Counted from the stretch's first letter, positions 37,528 to 46,459 are shown. The stretch is 64,000 nt of DNA from an uncultured Candidatus Poseidoniales archaeon (GCA_905182185.1 CAJJAP010000010.1:87225-151224); one strand, 5' to 3'. Notes: a model not told the origin generated them from the sequence alone. A program made the numbers and translations.

Positions 37528-38619
37528 ATGGCAAAGAAGGACACATATCTTGCATTATTACGCCGTGGAATAGACAATACCACAGCGCAGACATTAGCCG
37601 ATTCCGGCTTGAAAATCGGTGATTTGAAGAAAATTGACAAAGATATGTTGGTTGAGAATTATGGACTTAAACCCGATATCGCTCAAGGTGTTATTGAAAT
37701 CATCACCGCCGGTCACACAACGCATGGTGCAGAAAGATATCTCTCCAAGGTTCTTGCACCGGAAAGAAAACAAGAATCAAAGATTGAGGAAATTAAATTC
37801 AAGCGTGAGAGAAAGGACGTTCTTACTGAATTGGCAGAGCAAAAGGAACGACTTAAACTTGCTAAGGTTGAAGCATTTAGGGAACAAAAACTGGTAATGA
37901 ATCGTCTTGGTAAGACTATTGAATTAATCGTAAAGTTGGAGAATAACTTGTACGATGAGGATAAGAAAGACCAGAAAGTCAAAATCCGTGACCAATTAGA
38001 AACTAGGGGTCTAGAGGCTGCAAGAGATCACGAAATGCTTGATTTAGAAGGAACTCCGCAAGACATTGTAGATTTCCGCCGTAATCACGTTCCTGGTTTG
38101 ATTTTCCATGCATGCGCAGAATGCGGTGATGAAATGGATCCTAGAGATGCTAGGGACCGAGATAAAATGGATGTATGGGCTTTAATCTGTGGAGAATGTG
38201 AAACAAGTTTTATCCCAGATTTAGCAGCAATGGTAGAGGAAAGACTCTCCAATGGAACGAGAATCCTTATCGATGAAGAAGCAGGGCCGCGTAGTCCTGT
38301 ACCTCCAAAGCCTGCAAGTCTGGACTTTAGCACAGTCAACAAGCAAATCATGCAAGACTTGGAAGAGACCGGTGCTTCCGCAGATGAAATCTCTAAGGCG
38401 GTTGAAGCGAGTGATCTGGTCGGTGGATTAATGGAAATTAATGATTGGATTGATAAGAAACTCGATGCTAAGGATTACATCCAAGCTCAAGAAGATCGTG
38501 AAGATTTCATTCTTAGAACAGGTGCAGGTGCAACTAAGTTCAACAAATGGATGAAGAAGGCTGGTTTGTTCTTCAATAAGCAGACTGGGCGTTGGACTCG
38601 TCACAAGGATGTTCGTTGA
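37528..38619 (+). CDS. HhH, coiled-coil and zinc-ribbon protein of unknown function
   Basis: A 363-residue cytoplasmic protein preceded by a strong ribosome site (GGAGGAGATG, 2-11 bases upstream). The N-terminal 60 residues resemble a helix-hairpin-helix or similar DNA-binding helical domain. Residues 80-165 form a charged coiled coil. A zinc ribbon follows (CAECGDEMDPRDARD ... LICGECETSF, about 195-230). The C-terminus is helical, ending with NKWMKKAGLFFNKQTGRW. The mix suggests a nucleic-acid or translation-associated role. No family name is claimed. Confidence 0.6.
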   Translation: MAKKDTYLALLRRGIDNTTAQTLADSGLKIGDLKKIDKDMLVENYGLKPDIAQGVIEIITAGHTTHGAERYLSKVLAPERKQESKIEEIKFKRERKDVLTELAEQKERLKLAKVEAFREQKLVMNRLGKTIELIVKLENNLYDEDKKDQKVKIRDQLETRGLEAARDHEMLDLEGTPQDIVDFRRNHVPGLIFHACAECGDEMDPRDARDRDKMDVWALICGECETSFIPDLAAMVEERLSNGTRILIDEEAGPRSPVPPKPASLDFSTVNKQIMQDLEETGASADEISKAVEASDLVGGLMEINDWIDKKLDAKDYIQAQEDREDFILRTGAGATKFNKWMKKAGLFFNKQTGRWTRHKDVR

Positions 38620-38628
38620 GGTGAATTT

Positions 38629-38973
38629 ATGTCCGCAGGGACAGTATCAGCAGAAGTGGGTTTTGGCACACTTGATTATGAAGGCGAACCGGTGATTCGT
38701 TTCTTACGCGGAATGCACTTGATGGGACAGACTCCATACATCGAAGGGAAAACATTGGTTGAACACGCCATTGAAGCCGGAGTTGACATTCCAACAAATT
38801 GTAAATCGGGCACCTGCGGTTCATGCATGGTCACATTGCTAATGGGTGAGGTCCCATTACCCTCCCCCCTCCCTCCTGGTTTAGATGATTTTTTAGTTGA
38901 TGAAGGTGCAGTACTAGGTTGTATTGGATTGCCCAGAGGCGATGTTGATATTGATCTAAGGCCGCCGATATGA
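38629..38973 (+). CDS. [2Fe-2S] ferredoxin
   Basis: A plant-type ferredoxin of 114 residues. The cluster motif is complete: CKSGTCGSC (Cys-x4-Cys-x2-Cys, about residues 57-65) and a fourth Cys in LGCIGLP. A GAGGTGA ribosome site precedes the ATG, and the gene follows its neighbour by 9 bases, so they are probably one operon. It shuttles single electrons in the cytoplasm; the partner enzyme is not in this window. Confidence 0.88.
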   Translation: MSAGTVSAEVGFGTLDYEGEPVIRFLRGMHLMGQTPYIEGKTLVEHAIEAGVDIPTNCKSGTCGSCMVTLLMGEVPLPSPLPPGLDDFLVDEGAVLGCIGLPRGDVDIDLRPPI

Positions 38974-38982
38974 GGTGGAATA

Positions 38983-39162
38983 ATGTTTGAGCAATGGGGT
39001 TTAACAGAATGGATAATACTTCCTTTTCTGATGGTTGCGGTAGCCATAATAATTTGGTTTCTCAAGCGAAAGATACAGAGAAAGTTCGACGAAATTGAAT
39101 TGAGACAACAATTTGAGGCCCGCAGAAAAAGACAACAGCGGCTACTATTGGAATCTGAATGA
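38983..39162 (+). CDS. 59-residue single-helix membrane miniprotein
   Basis: A 60-codon frame (including stop) starting at ATG 38983 just after the ferredoxin stop, preceded by GAGGTGGAATA. One hydrophobic helix (LPFLMVAVAIIIWFLK, about residues 13-28) is followed by a very basic helical tail (KRKIQRKF ... RKRQQRLLLESE). This is a coherent membrane anchor with a cytoplasmic tail, in operon position. It may anchor the ferredoxin pathway or bind nucleic acid; unknown. Confidence 0.6.
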   Translation: MFEQWGLTEWIILPFLMVAVAIIIWFLKRKIQRKFDEIELRQQFEARRKRQQRLLLESE

Positions 39163-39336
39163 TTCAAACGCTGTCAGAATTTTTGTTTGTTTCCGTAGTA
39201 TCTGTTTAGCAGACATTATTCTCTTCTAAAGCAAACTTCTCATCCAATAATTTGTATTCTCCATCTTTTTGCTCAAAATTGTGATAAAGTGGTTGATATA
39301 CTTGAGCCATTTAGCCTAGTTTGAGGGATATAACAC

Positions 39337-39864
39337 ATGGGAAACATGATTGGAAAACCGGCTCCGGAATGGAAAACAACTGCATGCGTAAATGGAGAAA
39401 AGAAAGTAGTTTCTTCTGATGACTATGTAGGAAAGTGGCATCTAATTTATTGGTACCCACTTGACTTCACCTTTATTTGCCCAACAGAAATAGTTGGCTT
39501 TGAAGCTTTGAAAGACGAATTTGCTGATGATGGAATCGAAGTTATCGGTTGTTCTACTGATTCATACTTCTCACACTCTGCATGGTTTGCAGACAAAGAG
39601 ATTTTCCCACAAGGAGTTTCTCATACAGTTCTTGCAGATACTACTCATCAAGTAACAAATGGATTCGGAATGATGAATGATGCTTTGGGCGTTGGATTCC
39701 GGGGCTGTGTTTTGGTCGATGATGAAGGTAAAGTTCAGATGTGGTCAATTAACAACATGGATGCAGGAAGATCTCCTTCAGAAGTGCTACGTACCTGCCA
39801 AGCAACAATGGTTGGCGGACTTTGTGGTGCAAACTGGAAGAAAGGCGAAGATTTCGCTGCTTGA
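39337..39864 (+). CDS. Peroxiredoxin (AhpC/Prx type)
   Basis: A thiol peroxidase of 175 residues. The peroxidatic Cys lies in DFTFICPTE (about residue 49) with the conserved Thr and the later Arg in AGRSPSEVLR. The C-terminal GGLCGANW holds the resolving Cys of 2-Cys enzymes (normally VCPANW). It reduces H2O2 and organic peroxides with thioredoxin-like donors, and a thioredoxin-like gene follows directly. A TATA-like AT-rich region lies in the 174-base gap upstream. Confidence 0.92.
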   Translation: MGNMIGKPAPEWKTTACVNGEKKVVSSDDYVGKWHLIYWYPLDFTFICPTEIVGFEALKDEFADDGIEVIGCSTDSYFSHSAWFADKEIFPQGVSHTVLADTTHQVTNGFGMMNDALGVGFRGCVLVDDEGKVQMWSINNMDAGRSPSEVLRTCQATMVGGLCGANWKKGEDFAA

Positions 39865-39893
39865 TTTTAACATCAACCGCAATAGGTGATTCA

Positions 39894-40232
39894 TTGGTTG
39901 AACTAGAAATTCTCGGCAGAAATGATTGGGAAGATTTTCTTTCCGCTCCTCTAGCAGTATTGGTACTTGGAAAAAAGGGTTGTGCTGCTTGCGAACAGTG
40001 GGCTTTAGATTTACAACAATGGTTTGATTCTGGACAGGCTCCTGATGGAGCGAGATTTGGAAAACTAATTCTCGACACTCCTGGTCTAGGACGTTTCAAA
40101 ATCGCCCACCCTTGGGTTTCAGAAGTTGATGTCTTACCATTTAATGCGATATATGTTGATGGTGAAAGAGTCAAAGAATGGGCTGGCGGCAACATCCCCC
40201 GTCTAACAAACCGTTTGAATCGATATCTTTGA
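39894..40232 (+). CDS. Thioredoxin-like protein (CAAC)
   Basis: A protein of about 112 residues with a thioredoxin-like fold: LAVLVLGKKGCAACEQW (active-site Cys-Ala-Ala-Cys, about 30-33), then VLPFNAIYVDGERV, with the Pro before the strand in the usual cis-Pro place. The start is uncertain: TTG at 39894 gives a compact protein and no ATG fits. It follows the peroxiredoxin by about 30 bases, so it is a good candidate for its reductant. Confidence 0.7.
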   Translation: MVELEILGRNDWEDFLSAPLAVLVLGKKGCAACEQWALDLQQWFDSGQAPDGARFGKLILDTPGLGRFKIAHPWVSEVDVLPFNAIYVDGERVKEWAGGNIPRLTNRLNRYL

Positions 40233-40285
40233 CATAAACATCCAAATGCAAATTAGGTCGTGATTTTATTCTCGGACAATCTGTT

Positions 40286-41095
40286 TTGCTTTCTGCTCTA
40301 TTCGCAGGAATAGTGGCTACCTTAGTCACTGTGGCGATAGAAAAGTGGGGAGGAATCACCGGGGGAATCTTAGGGACAGTACCCTCAACAATTGTGCCCG
40401 CTGCTGCTGGAATGTATATGGCCGGAGGAGAGGCTGCATTGATTGAAAGTATGGCGATAATTCCTCTTGGAATGCTTGTCAATGGTATTTTCTTAAGCGT
40501 ATGGATAATTCTTCCATCACATCTTTCACAAACAAAAACCCCTCTTATGATCACCACGATTTCAGCTTTATTGATTTGGACCTTTAGTGCAATTTTTATG
40601 TTAAAAATTGCAGATATGGCATTGGATCAAAACCTATCAGCAATTAATTTAGGATTTATTGGTTTGTTATTACTGCTATTGCTATCTGTAATTATAAATT
40701 GGAAAGCTACAGAAACAGCAAAAGGAAAACATCCGGTTTCACCTTTTGTCTTGGTATGTAGGGGATTAGCCGCTGCAATCGCTATTGGTTTTGCAGTTTG
40801 GCTATCAGGGCAAGGCCAGCCATTAATCGCCGGTATAGCGGCAGTATTCCCTGCAATTTTCTTAACTAGTATGGTGGCATTATGGATGGCACAAGGACCA
40901 ACAGTCCCTCGTGGAGCAGCAGGACCGATGATGTTAGGGGGTGCAAGTGTTGCAGTATATGCGATAGTCAGTATCTGGTCATTACCTGAATTTGGAGTAC
41001 TAATAGGCTCCATCATCGCATGGTTTGTTGCAGTAATTGGTTGGTCGTTACCAGCATTTATTGTGCTTAATAAGCGTAATTCGTTTAGCGATTAA
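40286..41095 (+). CDS. Multi-helix membrane protein, Gly/Ala-rich
   Basis: A 269-residue hydrophobic protein with about eight to nine membrane segments. Two similar segments, ITGGILGTVPSTIVPAAAGMYMAGGEAALIES near the N-terminus and LIAGIAAVFPAIFLTSMVALWMAQGPTVPRGAAG later, look like an internal duplication of a transporter repeat. TTG at 40286 is the start of the frame. The family is not recognised. It is convergent with the DUF59 gene, overlapping its 3' end by 11 bases. Confidence 0.6.
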   Translation: MLSALFAGIVATLVTVAIEKWGGITGGILGTVPSTIVPAAAGMYMAGGEAALIESMAIIPLGMLVNGIFLSVWIILPSHLSQTKTPLMITTISALLIWTFSAIFMLKIADMALDQNLSAINLGFIGLLLLLLLSVIINWKATETAKGKHPVSPFVLVCRGLAAAIAIGFAVWLSGQGQPLIAGIAAVFPAIFLTSMVALWMAQGPTVPRGAAGPMMLGGASVAVYAIVSIWSLPEFGVLIGSIIAWFVAVIGWSLPAFIVLNKRNSFSD

Positions 41096-41384
41096 GCACC
41101 CGAGTCCAGCGTTCAGAAGCCGGCACATCGACAATAGTAAATTGTACAAAAGTCACACCCTTCACTTCACAAATCTTCTTGCGCAATGAATCCAAATCCA
41201 AAAGGCAGCAAGGACAATGTGGCCGTGAAGGTTTTATTGTGAGATTAGTTTCACCATCTTCTGCAATATCGATTGCTTGAATTATATCAGATTGTGTCAG
41301 AGCAACCGATTGATGTGGGTCTTTCCAATCGGATAATAAACGGACGACACGGCGTTTTAAGGCATTGTGTTTCCGTTTAGACAT
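41085..41384 (-). CDS. MIP18/DUF59-like Fe-S assembly protein
   Basis: A 99-residue protein of the MIP18/PaaD-SufT (DUF59) type. The pattern is an N-terminal helix, a strand pair, HCPCCLLDLDSLRKKI, then VKGVTFVQFTIVDVPASERWTRVL, whose Val-Pro and Trp are usual at the C-terminus. The Cys pair in PCC is in the place of the conserved Cys of the family. Relatives deliver Fe-S clusters to target proteins. It is the last gene of a long minus-strand run. Confidence 0.65.
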   Translation of the reverse strand: MSKRKHNALKRRVVRLLSDWKDPHQSVALTQSDIIQAIDIAEDGETNLTIKPSRPHCPCCLLDLDSLRKKICEVKGVTFVQFTIVDVPASERWTRVLNR

Positions 41385-41392
41385 GTAGACAC

Positions 41393-41605
41393 TTATCCTT
41401 TAATTTGTGAATTGATTTCTTCTAAACTAAGTTCGGCGAGTCGGCCTTCAGCAGAATCTAGCTCATGCTGACAAACTTTCAGTAATGCAGCCCCTTCTTC
41501 AAACATCGCCAATGTTTCATCAAGGCTTTTTCCTCCTTTCTCTAATTCTGAAACTATAGTTTCCAATCTAGATACCGCTTCATTATAACTTATTTTTTCA
41601 CTCAT
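41393..41605 (-). CDS. xseB: Exodeoxyribonuclease VII small subunit
   Basis: A 70-residue three-helix protein with the XseB pattern (YNEAVSRLETIVSELEKGGKSLDETLAMFEEGAALLK). It overlaps the stop of the large-subunit gene by four bases (ATGA), so the two are translationally coupled. Several small subunits bind one XseA. Confidence 0.92.
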   Translation of the reverse strand: MSEKISYNEAVSRLETIVSELEKGGKSLDETLAMFEEGAALLKVCQHELDSAEGRLAELSLEEINSQIKG

Positions 41606-42861
41606 TTTTCATCACTCTCAATAATTTTACTAATGTCAGCAAGGGCTGATCCATCTGCAAAAGTCATAGTAATTTCTTGTCCCGGAGAAATATTTTTTAC
41701 ACTACTCAGGACCTCTCCGTCTATCGTTTGAGCCATTGAATAACCTCTTTCGAGTACGCGCTTTGGATGTGATGATTGTAATATCGCCCCAATATGAGCC
41801 AAGCGGGTTTTTTCACTTGAGAGCAATTTTTGGGAACAACTTTTGATACGCATTTCCATGTTATTCAATCTGTCTTTAGCCTTTGCCAATCCTGCTAATG
41901 GTGCTAAACGCAATCTAGCAGTTAATGTAACTAGATGTTGGCGAGATTCTCCAAATCTGCGCAATACAGAATTTTCAAGACGCCCTTCAATATCATCAAG
42001 CCACATCAATAGAGAACTCTTTTCTGGTACACATCTTTCAATTGCATCCGAGGGAGTTGAAGCACGTAAATCAGCAACCAAATCAGAAACTAACATATCA
42101 GATTCATGACCGATTGCAGATATTATTGGGACTGGGCTGGCGATAATAGCACGAGCCACCGCTTCGAGATTGAATGTCCACAAATCTTCTGGCGAACCTC
42201 CGCCACGAGCAATAATAATCAAATCAACTATCGGTCGTTGTAATTTTTTTGCAATTTCGGGTTTGCACATTTCTCTCGCAGTAGCTAAAGCTTGGCAAAT
42301 CTCAGTAGCCGAATTATCACCCTGAACAGTTACTCCAAGGATGGTTCGACGCAACCCAGGCCAACGGTTTTCAATCAACCTCTGCATATCGGATAATGCA
42401 GCCGAAGCAGCGCCAGTGATGATGACAATATGTTTTGGAATTAGTGGGACTTGTAGGCGTGCTCTGTCGAGCGATCCATCTGCACGTAGTTCTCCAATCA
42501 ACCTTCGCCGAGTTTCTTCCAATGCTCCAACAGTACTAATCGGTTCAATCTTTTCAACATTAAGAGTCATGCTCCCCCTTGGAGCATAGACATCAATACT
42601 AGCGATGACAACAACCTCACTTCCATCCTTTATCGTACTATCAATATGGCATCTGTTTTTCCAAATAGCACAATTCATCTGGCCTTGGTCATCTCTTAAG
42701 TCAAAGTAGGTATGACCAGAACGTGCAAGTTTCATTCCACTGACTTCACCTTTCAAGACCTGATGTTGAAATAAAGGGTCTCGTTTCAATGTAGATTTTA
42801 CTAAAGTGACGAATTGGCCGATGGGGATTGGGCCTGTAGTAACCTCGGCACCCCTTGACAT
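41602..42861 (-). CDS. xseA: Exodeoxyribonuclease VII large subunit
   Basis: The catalytic subunit of bacterial-type ExoVII, which degrades single-stranded DNA from both ends. An N-terminal OB-fold (GEVSGMKLARSGHTYFDLRDDQGQMNCAIW) precedes the catalytic core: IVIITGAASAALSDM, the acidic and Gly-rich segment IIIARGGGSPEDLWTFN, ISAIGHESDM and RASTPSDA, then a coiled coil for XseB binding and a C-terminal RGYSMAQ beta segment. About 419 residues is normal for the family. The ATG at 42861 (MSRGAE) is preferred. ExoVII is rare in archaea, suggesting acquisition from bacteria. Confidence 0.93.
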   Translation of the reverse strand: MSRGAEVTTGPIPIGQFVTLVKSTLKRDPLFQHQVLKGEVSGMKLARSGHTYFDLRDDQGQMNCAIWKNRCHIDSTIKDGSEVVVIASIDVYAPRGSMTLNVEKIEPISTVGALEETRRRLIGELRADGSLDRARLQVPLIPKHIVIITGAASAALSDMQRLIENRWPGLRRTILGVTVQGDNSATEICQALATAREMCKPEIAKKLQRPIVDLIIIARGGGSPEDLWTFNLEAVARAIIASPVPIISAIGHESDMLVSDLVADLRASTPSDAIERCVPEKSSLLMWLDDIEGRLENSVLRRFGESRQHLVTLTARLRLAPLAGLAKAKDRLNNMEMRIKSCSQKLLSSEKTRLAHIGAILQSSHPKRVLERGYSMAQTIDGEVLSSVKNISPGQEITMTFADGSALADISKIIESDEK

Positions 42862-42910
42862 ATTAATGACAATAAGCCAATGGTTCTTCAACTATCGGTT
42901 GATAAATAAT

Positions 42911-43912
42911 TCACTTTTTGGCGAAGTTATTCAACCAACCACGCCGCCAAAACATTGCCAACATCAATACTGCAAAGATAGTCATCATACTGATTATTCC
43001 CCAAAAGCCGCCAACTTGATCTAGTGGTAAGTCTTCATTGTTCATTCCGAAGATTCCAGCTATCAATGTCAATGGAAGCATGATTGCACCAATTATTGTT
43101 AATGTTGTCATAACTTCGGTTAATTGTGCATTAGACTGAGATAATTCCATTGAAATGTTAGAAAGATAAGTGTCTCTTGTTGAAGTTGCACCCGCGGAAT
43201 AGTTGTTGGCTCTCTTTACCAATGCAGTACAAAGTTGGTTCAGATCGGAGAAGTAGATTGTCACTCCAGTAGAAATCAACTTCAATTTTTGATTTAGCAT
43301 TCGTAAAGTAACGGTGTGAAGCGATTCAATTGACTTACTCGCTTCACGAAGTTGTCTCTTCAAATCGTGTAATCCTTCCAGCAAGTTGTCATATTGTTCT
43401 TGTGGGTCAAAAACACAAAATTCCAATTCATCTAGAGTTTTTGAATAGCGTCCTAAAATCGGTTGCCAGTCATCAGCAATAGCATCCAATATTTCATACA
43501 GCAAAAAATCAATTCCAAGAGCGAGTTCATCCTCTTCAGCTTCCTTGAATCTGCGGCGGAATTTCATCAGAGCAGGAATACTTGTATGGCGTACAGTAAT
43601 TATCAAATCATCGGTTAGAAAAATAGCGACTGGTTCCGTATCTAGTTGATTATCAGCATCACGTGCATTGACAACGACGAAACGGTGGTTACTAAATTTC
43701 ATTGCAGTGGTATCGGCGTGTCCAAAAATATCTTCAACAGCAAGTTCATCAAACTGCATTACATTGAGTAAAAAGTCCTTGACTAAGTTATCAGGATTCT
43801 TGATATCGAGCCACGCTAAACCCTTGCCTTTGATAGCATCAACTACCGTTTCAAGGGAGAAGTCTTCACTATCAACGATACCAGAAGCCGTCTGTAAACG
43901 CAACTCGGCCAT
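42911..43912 (-). CDS. corA: CorA-type divalent metal transporter
   Basis: A Mg2+/Co2+ channel of about 334 residues. The cytoplasmic alpha/beta funnel (about 1-240) ends in the long stalk helix. Two C-terminal membrane helices are separated by the periplasmic loop, with the signature GMN in GIFGMNNEDLP. The last residues are basic (RRGWLNNFAKK), as usual. The ATG at 43912 (MAELRLQ) is taken; the frame upstream overlaps rsmA and adds non-conserved sequence. It sits in the rsmA-xse run with gaps of about 50 bases. Confidence 0.9.
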   Translation of the reverse strand: MAELRLQTASGIVDSEDFSLETVVDAIKGKGLAWLDIKNPDNLVKDFLLNVMQFDELAVEDIFGHADTTAMKFSNHRFVVVNARDADNQLDTEPVAIFLTDDLIITVRHTSIPALMKFRRRFKEAEEDELALGIDFLLYEILDAIADDWQPILGRYSKTLDELEFCVFDPQEQYDNLLEGLHDLKRQLREASKSIESLHTVTLRMLNQKLKLISTGVTIYFSDLNQLCTALVKRANNYSAGATSTRDTYLSNISMELSQSNAQLTEVMTTLTIIGAIMLPLTLIAGIFGMNNEDLPLDQVGGFWGIISMMTIFAVLMLAMFWRRGWLNNFAKK

Positions 43913-43961
43913 GATTCTGCGGTGCGTCGCCTCTCTTCTAACAGTTGCGTGGGCAGAAAAA

Positions 43962-44837
43962 CTACTCTTCTTCACCGAAAGAAGCAAAATCACTTGCCAA
44001 TTCTAGCCAGTCATCAAATTCAAATTCTTCCGGCCTAGCATCCATTCTTTCATCTTCAATAAATGCTGAATATGCTTCTTTCCATCTAACCGCATGCCAC
44101 TCTGGTAGACGGTTCAGCCTTTTCGGAACACGCTTTAGAGTTGAACGCAATTTTTTCCTTCTTTCTGCAAACCCAGCATGAATTAGCAATCGCACAAGTC
44201 GTTTATCGCAAGGAAACTCCTCTTTTTGAGGAGTCATGTGAATATAGCGAGAGTGAACTTTTGGATTAGGGCTGAAATTATGTGGTGCGACCTTATCTTC
44301 TATTTCACTATTCCAATCTAATAGGGCGGTCATTCCAAGCGATCCAACATCAGATTCGTATTCCATCACCAATCTTTCAGCGAATTCTTCTTGAACCAAC
44401 ATCACGACATCAGAGATTTCTTCAGTGTGAGGATTTCTTAGATTACGGGTCAGTAATTCAATCAAGGGTGATGAAATTTGATAGGGAATATTTGCTACAA
44501 CTTTGCTTAAATCCTTGGGCCAAGCCGAGATTAACGCATCACCTGAAATCAAATTTAATTGGCCGGATTTAATCTCGGCAGCGAAAATACCACTTAGGTG
44601 CTCCACAGCGCCTTCATCAATTTCGATTGCAGTTAATTTGCATCCACTATCAAGGAGCACTTCGGTAAGGACGCCAGGTCCTGGCCCAATCTCGAGAACA
44701 TGATCTTCAGAATTAACTTCAGCGAGTTCAACTGCACGAGATATTAGTTCATCAGAAATTAAGTAATGTTGGCCTAATGATTTGTCAACTTCTTGCTTTG
44801 CACGCAAAGAGTCGACTAGCCAGCGGGCCCCTCTCAT
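43962..44837 (-). CDS. rsmA: 16S rRNA dimethyladenosine transferase RsmA/KsgA/Dim1
   Basis: Dimethylates two adjacent adenosines near the 3' end of 16S rRNA in late small-subunit maturation. It has the leader KSLGQHYLI, SAM motif I VLEIGPGPGVLTEVLL, AIEIDEGAVEHL, GDALI and the catalytic NIPYQISSPLI. The C-terminal helical domain contains the Arg-rich AGFAERRKKLRSTLK. It overlaps the DUF655 gene by four bases. The order L21e, RpoF, DUF655, RsmA is a conserved archaeal cluster. Confidence 0.93.
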   Translation of the reverse strand: MRGARWLVDSLRAKQEVDKSLGQHYLISDELISRAVELAEVNSEDHVLEIGPGPGVLTEVLLDSGCKLTAIEIDEGAVEHLSGIFAAEIKSGQLNLISGDALISAWPKDLSKVVANIPYQISSPLIELLTRNLRNPHTEEISDVVMLVQEEFAERLVMEYESDVGSLGMTALLDWNSEIEDKVAPHNFSPNPKVHSRYIHMTPQKEEFPCDKRLVRLLIHAGFAERRKKLRSTLKRVPKRLNRLPEWHAVRWKEAYSAFIEDERMDARPEEFEFDDWLELASDFASFGEEE

Positions 44838-45691
44838 GCTTTCACCGGAAGCAAGAGGTCAACTAAGCGTGGTTCAATGGTTGGGTCTTCTATCTCACTG
44901 ATGAAACGCTTTGCCAGTAATTCAGCAGCATCAATATTACATGATTGATTTAGCGCTTCCATACTTTTGAATCCAGAAGAACCTCTTTCTTGAACCATTT
45001 GAACAGCCTTTTTATTGCCGATGCTAGGCAGAAGTTCAAACGCATGTTGCTTTAGAGAAAGATTACCAGCCACATTGAAAAATGACTTAACGAAATGATT
45101 TGAATTATCTTCAATAAATAATTGAATTACCAGTGGCATATCTTGACGAGCAAAATTACTCATAAGATCAAGTTTTGCTCCTCCTACAAAGGAATCAACA
45201 TGAACTTTCTTAGATTGATCAAGTCCAATATAGATTCTATCAGTAGGGTTTAGGGGTTCAATGCTCTTCTTTACAGAGAGTCTGCACATGAATAGTTTAC
45301 CTTCTGTTATTGCAGTGATAATTCCTTCAACAGTATTGTGCTCTATGACACGAGCCCAATTTTCTCCCTCGATAGGGGAAGGTCTTTGAGGGGAGTTTCT
45401 AGAATCTTGAGTTCTACCACCAGTGCGGTTTCCACCTCTAGTATTCCCTCTTGGGTTAGAACGGTTTTGAGTTCTACCGGCTGGATTGGTATTTCTTCCA
45501 CTTTGCTTATTGTTTGAACTGTTATCTTTCGCTGCAGTTTCTTTCTTTACTTGCACAGGCTTGACTTTAGGAGTTTTAGGAATTATTGTTCGACCTTCTG
45601 CCGGGCGAGAAAAACTTCCGCTCGGCACAGAATCATTTTTGCTCTTTCGAGCAGGAACTTTGGTTTTACGGTCACGATTGATGCCGCTCAT
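44834..45691 (-). CDS. DUF655 family archaeal protein
   Basis: A conserved archaeal protein of 285 residues. Residues 1-110 are a basic, low-complexity, Arg/Asn/Gly-rich tail, unusually long for this family and probably RNA-binding. The DUF655 part (about 115-285) has an OB-like segment (WARVIEHNTVEGIITAITEGKLFMCRLSV), then a helix-hairpin-helix (LLPSIGNKKAVQMVQERG). It is almost always next to rpoF and rsmA, suggesting a role in transcription-translation or rRNA processing. Coupled to rsmA by an overlap. Confidence 0.85.
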   Translation of the reverse strand: MSGINRDRKTKVPARKSKNDSVPSGSFSRPAEGRTIIPKTPKVKPVQVKKETAAKDNSSNNKQSGRNTNPAGRTQNRSNPRGNTRGGNRTGGRTQDSRNSPQRPSPIEGENWARVIEHNTVEGIITAITEGKLFMCRLSVKKSIEPLNPTDRIYIGLDQSKKVHVDSFVGGAKLDLMSNFARQDMPLVIQLFIEDNSNHFVKSFFNVAGNLSLKQHAFELLPSIGNKKAVQMVQERGSSGFKSMEALNQSCNIDAAELLAKRFISEIEDPTIEPRLVDLLLPVKA

Positions 45692-45718
45692 TTCAACGCC
45701 TCAGGAATAGGTGGTAAG

Positions 45719-46084
45719 TTATTCTTCAAACCCAATATGTTGACGTACTATTTCCAAAATATTGGAAACATCATCGTCCTTGATTGTGATTCGCTTGCTT
45801 GCAAGAACAGCCTTGACATCGCCAGGGTATAGCGGCATTAATTCCGCTAACTTTGCTGCAAGTGCTGGATGTGGGGTTAAAAGTTCAGTTTCAGCCAAAG
45901 CAGCACGTAGTGATTCAAAGACTTCTGGAACAGTTAGGTATCCATTACGATTAGTACTCGCAGCCCATTCTGCATGTTGCAGAGCAGCCTTTTGCTCGTA
46001 TGTTAGTGCATTACGGCGCTCTTGAGCGCTCAAAAGCATATCGCGTACAGTTGCAAAGTCAACAAATTTCTCTTCTTCGGTCAT
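45719..46084 (-). CDS. rpoF: RNA polymerase subunit F (Rpb4)
   Basis: RpoF forms the stalk of the archaeal RNA polymerase together with RpoE. It is a 121-residue helical protein with the family's central pattern (EVFESLRAALAETELLTPHPALAAKLAELMPLYPGDVKAVLA) and a C-terminal HRDC-like helix (DDVSNILEIVRQHIG). It starts 6 bases after the L21e stop, and the gene order fits the conserved archaeal cluster. Confidence 0.85.
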   Translation of the reverse strand: MTEEEKFVDFATVRDMLLSAQERRNALTYEQKAALQHAEWAASTNRNGYLTVPEVFESLRAALAETELLTPHPALAAKLAELMPLYPGDVKAVLASKRITIKDDDVSNILEIVRQHIGFEE

Positions 46085-46090
46085 TGGAAA

Positions 46091-46381
46091 TCACTCAAGT
46101 GGGCGTAGGTGTTCAGGTCGTGCAATCACTGTCTTCTGCATGTTGCCGTCTTTAACAGCAACAATCCATGCAACTCCTTGACGGCGTTCAATAAATCCTG
46201 TGCGTCCGTGGAAACGGCGGTGAGGCATACCCATTTGTTGGCCACCGTCTAGGACGATAGCAACACGGTCGCCTTCTTCGTAATGATGCATTACGCGGCT
46301 AATATTTAGCTGGCTTCTCTCGCTCTTTCTGCGGCGTAGCATACTGCGTGTTCCTTGACGTGAACCCTTTGATCGCTTCAT
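46091..46381 (-). CDS. rpl21e: Ribosomal protein L21e
   Basis: Large-subunit ribosomal protein eL21, 96 residues. The N-terminus MKRSKGSRQGTRSMLRR and the RFHGRTGFIERRQG segment are typical. The start ATG at 46381 fits the family better than the one five codons upstream. A promoter-like TATA element lies about 72 bases upstream. It is the first gene of the minus-strand run that ends at 41085. Confidence 0.93.
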   Translation of the reverse strand: MKRSKGSRQGTRSMLRRRKSERSQLNISRVMHHYEEGDRVAIVLDGGQQMGMPHRRFHGRTGFIERRQGVAWIVAVKDGNMQKTVIARPEHLRPLE

Positions 46382-46452
46382 GATGGTGACCTCCAATTAA
46401 TCCGAACTAGCAATAACGCATCTTCGGAACACTTCGGCGACCTGCCTTCGCC

Positions 46453-46459
46453 ATATAAG
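46453..46459 (-). promoter_or_regulatory. TATA box of L21e operon
   Basis: On the minus strand the sequence reads CGGTTCTTATATGG, a TATA-like CTTATAT preceded by CGGTT. A similar CGGTTA(T/A)AT arrangement lies before secE (60.2 kb) and before L11 (61.6 kb). It is the best promoter candidate upstream of L21e; assigned by pattern and position only. Confidence 0.4.
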
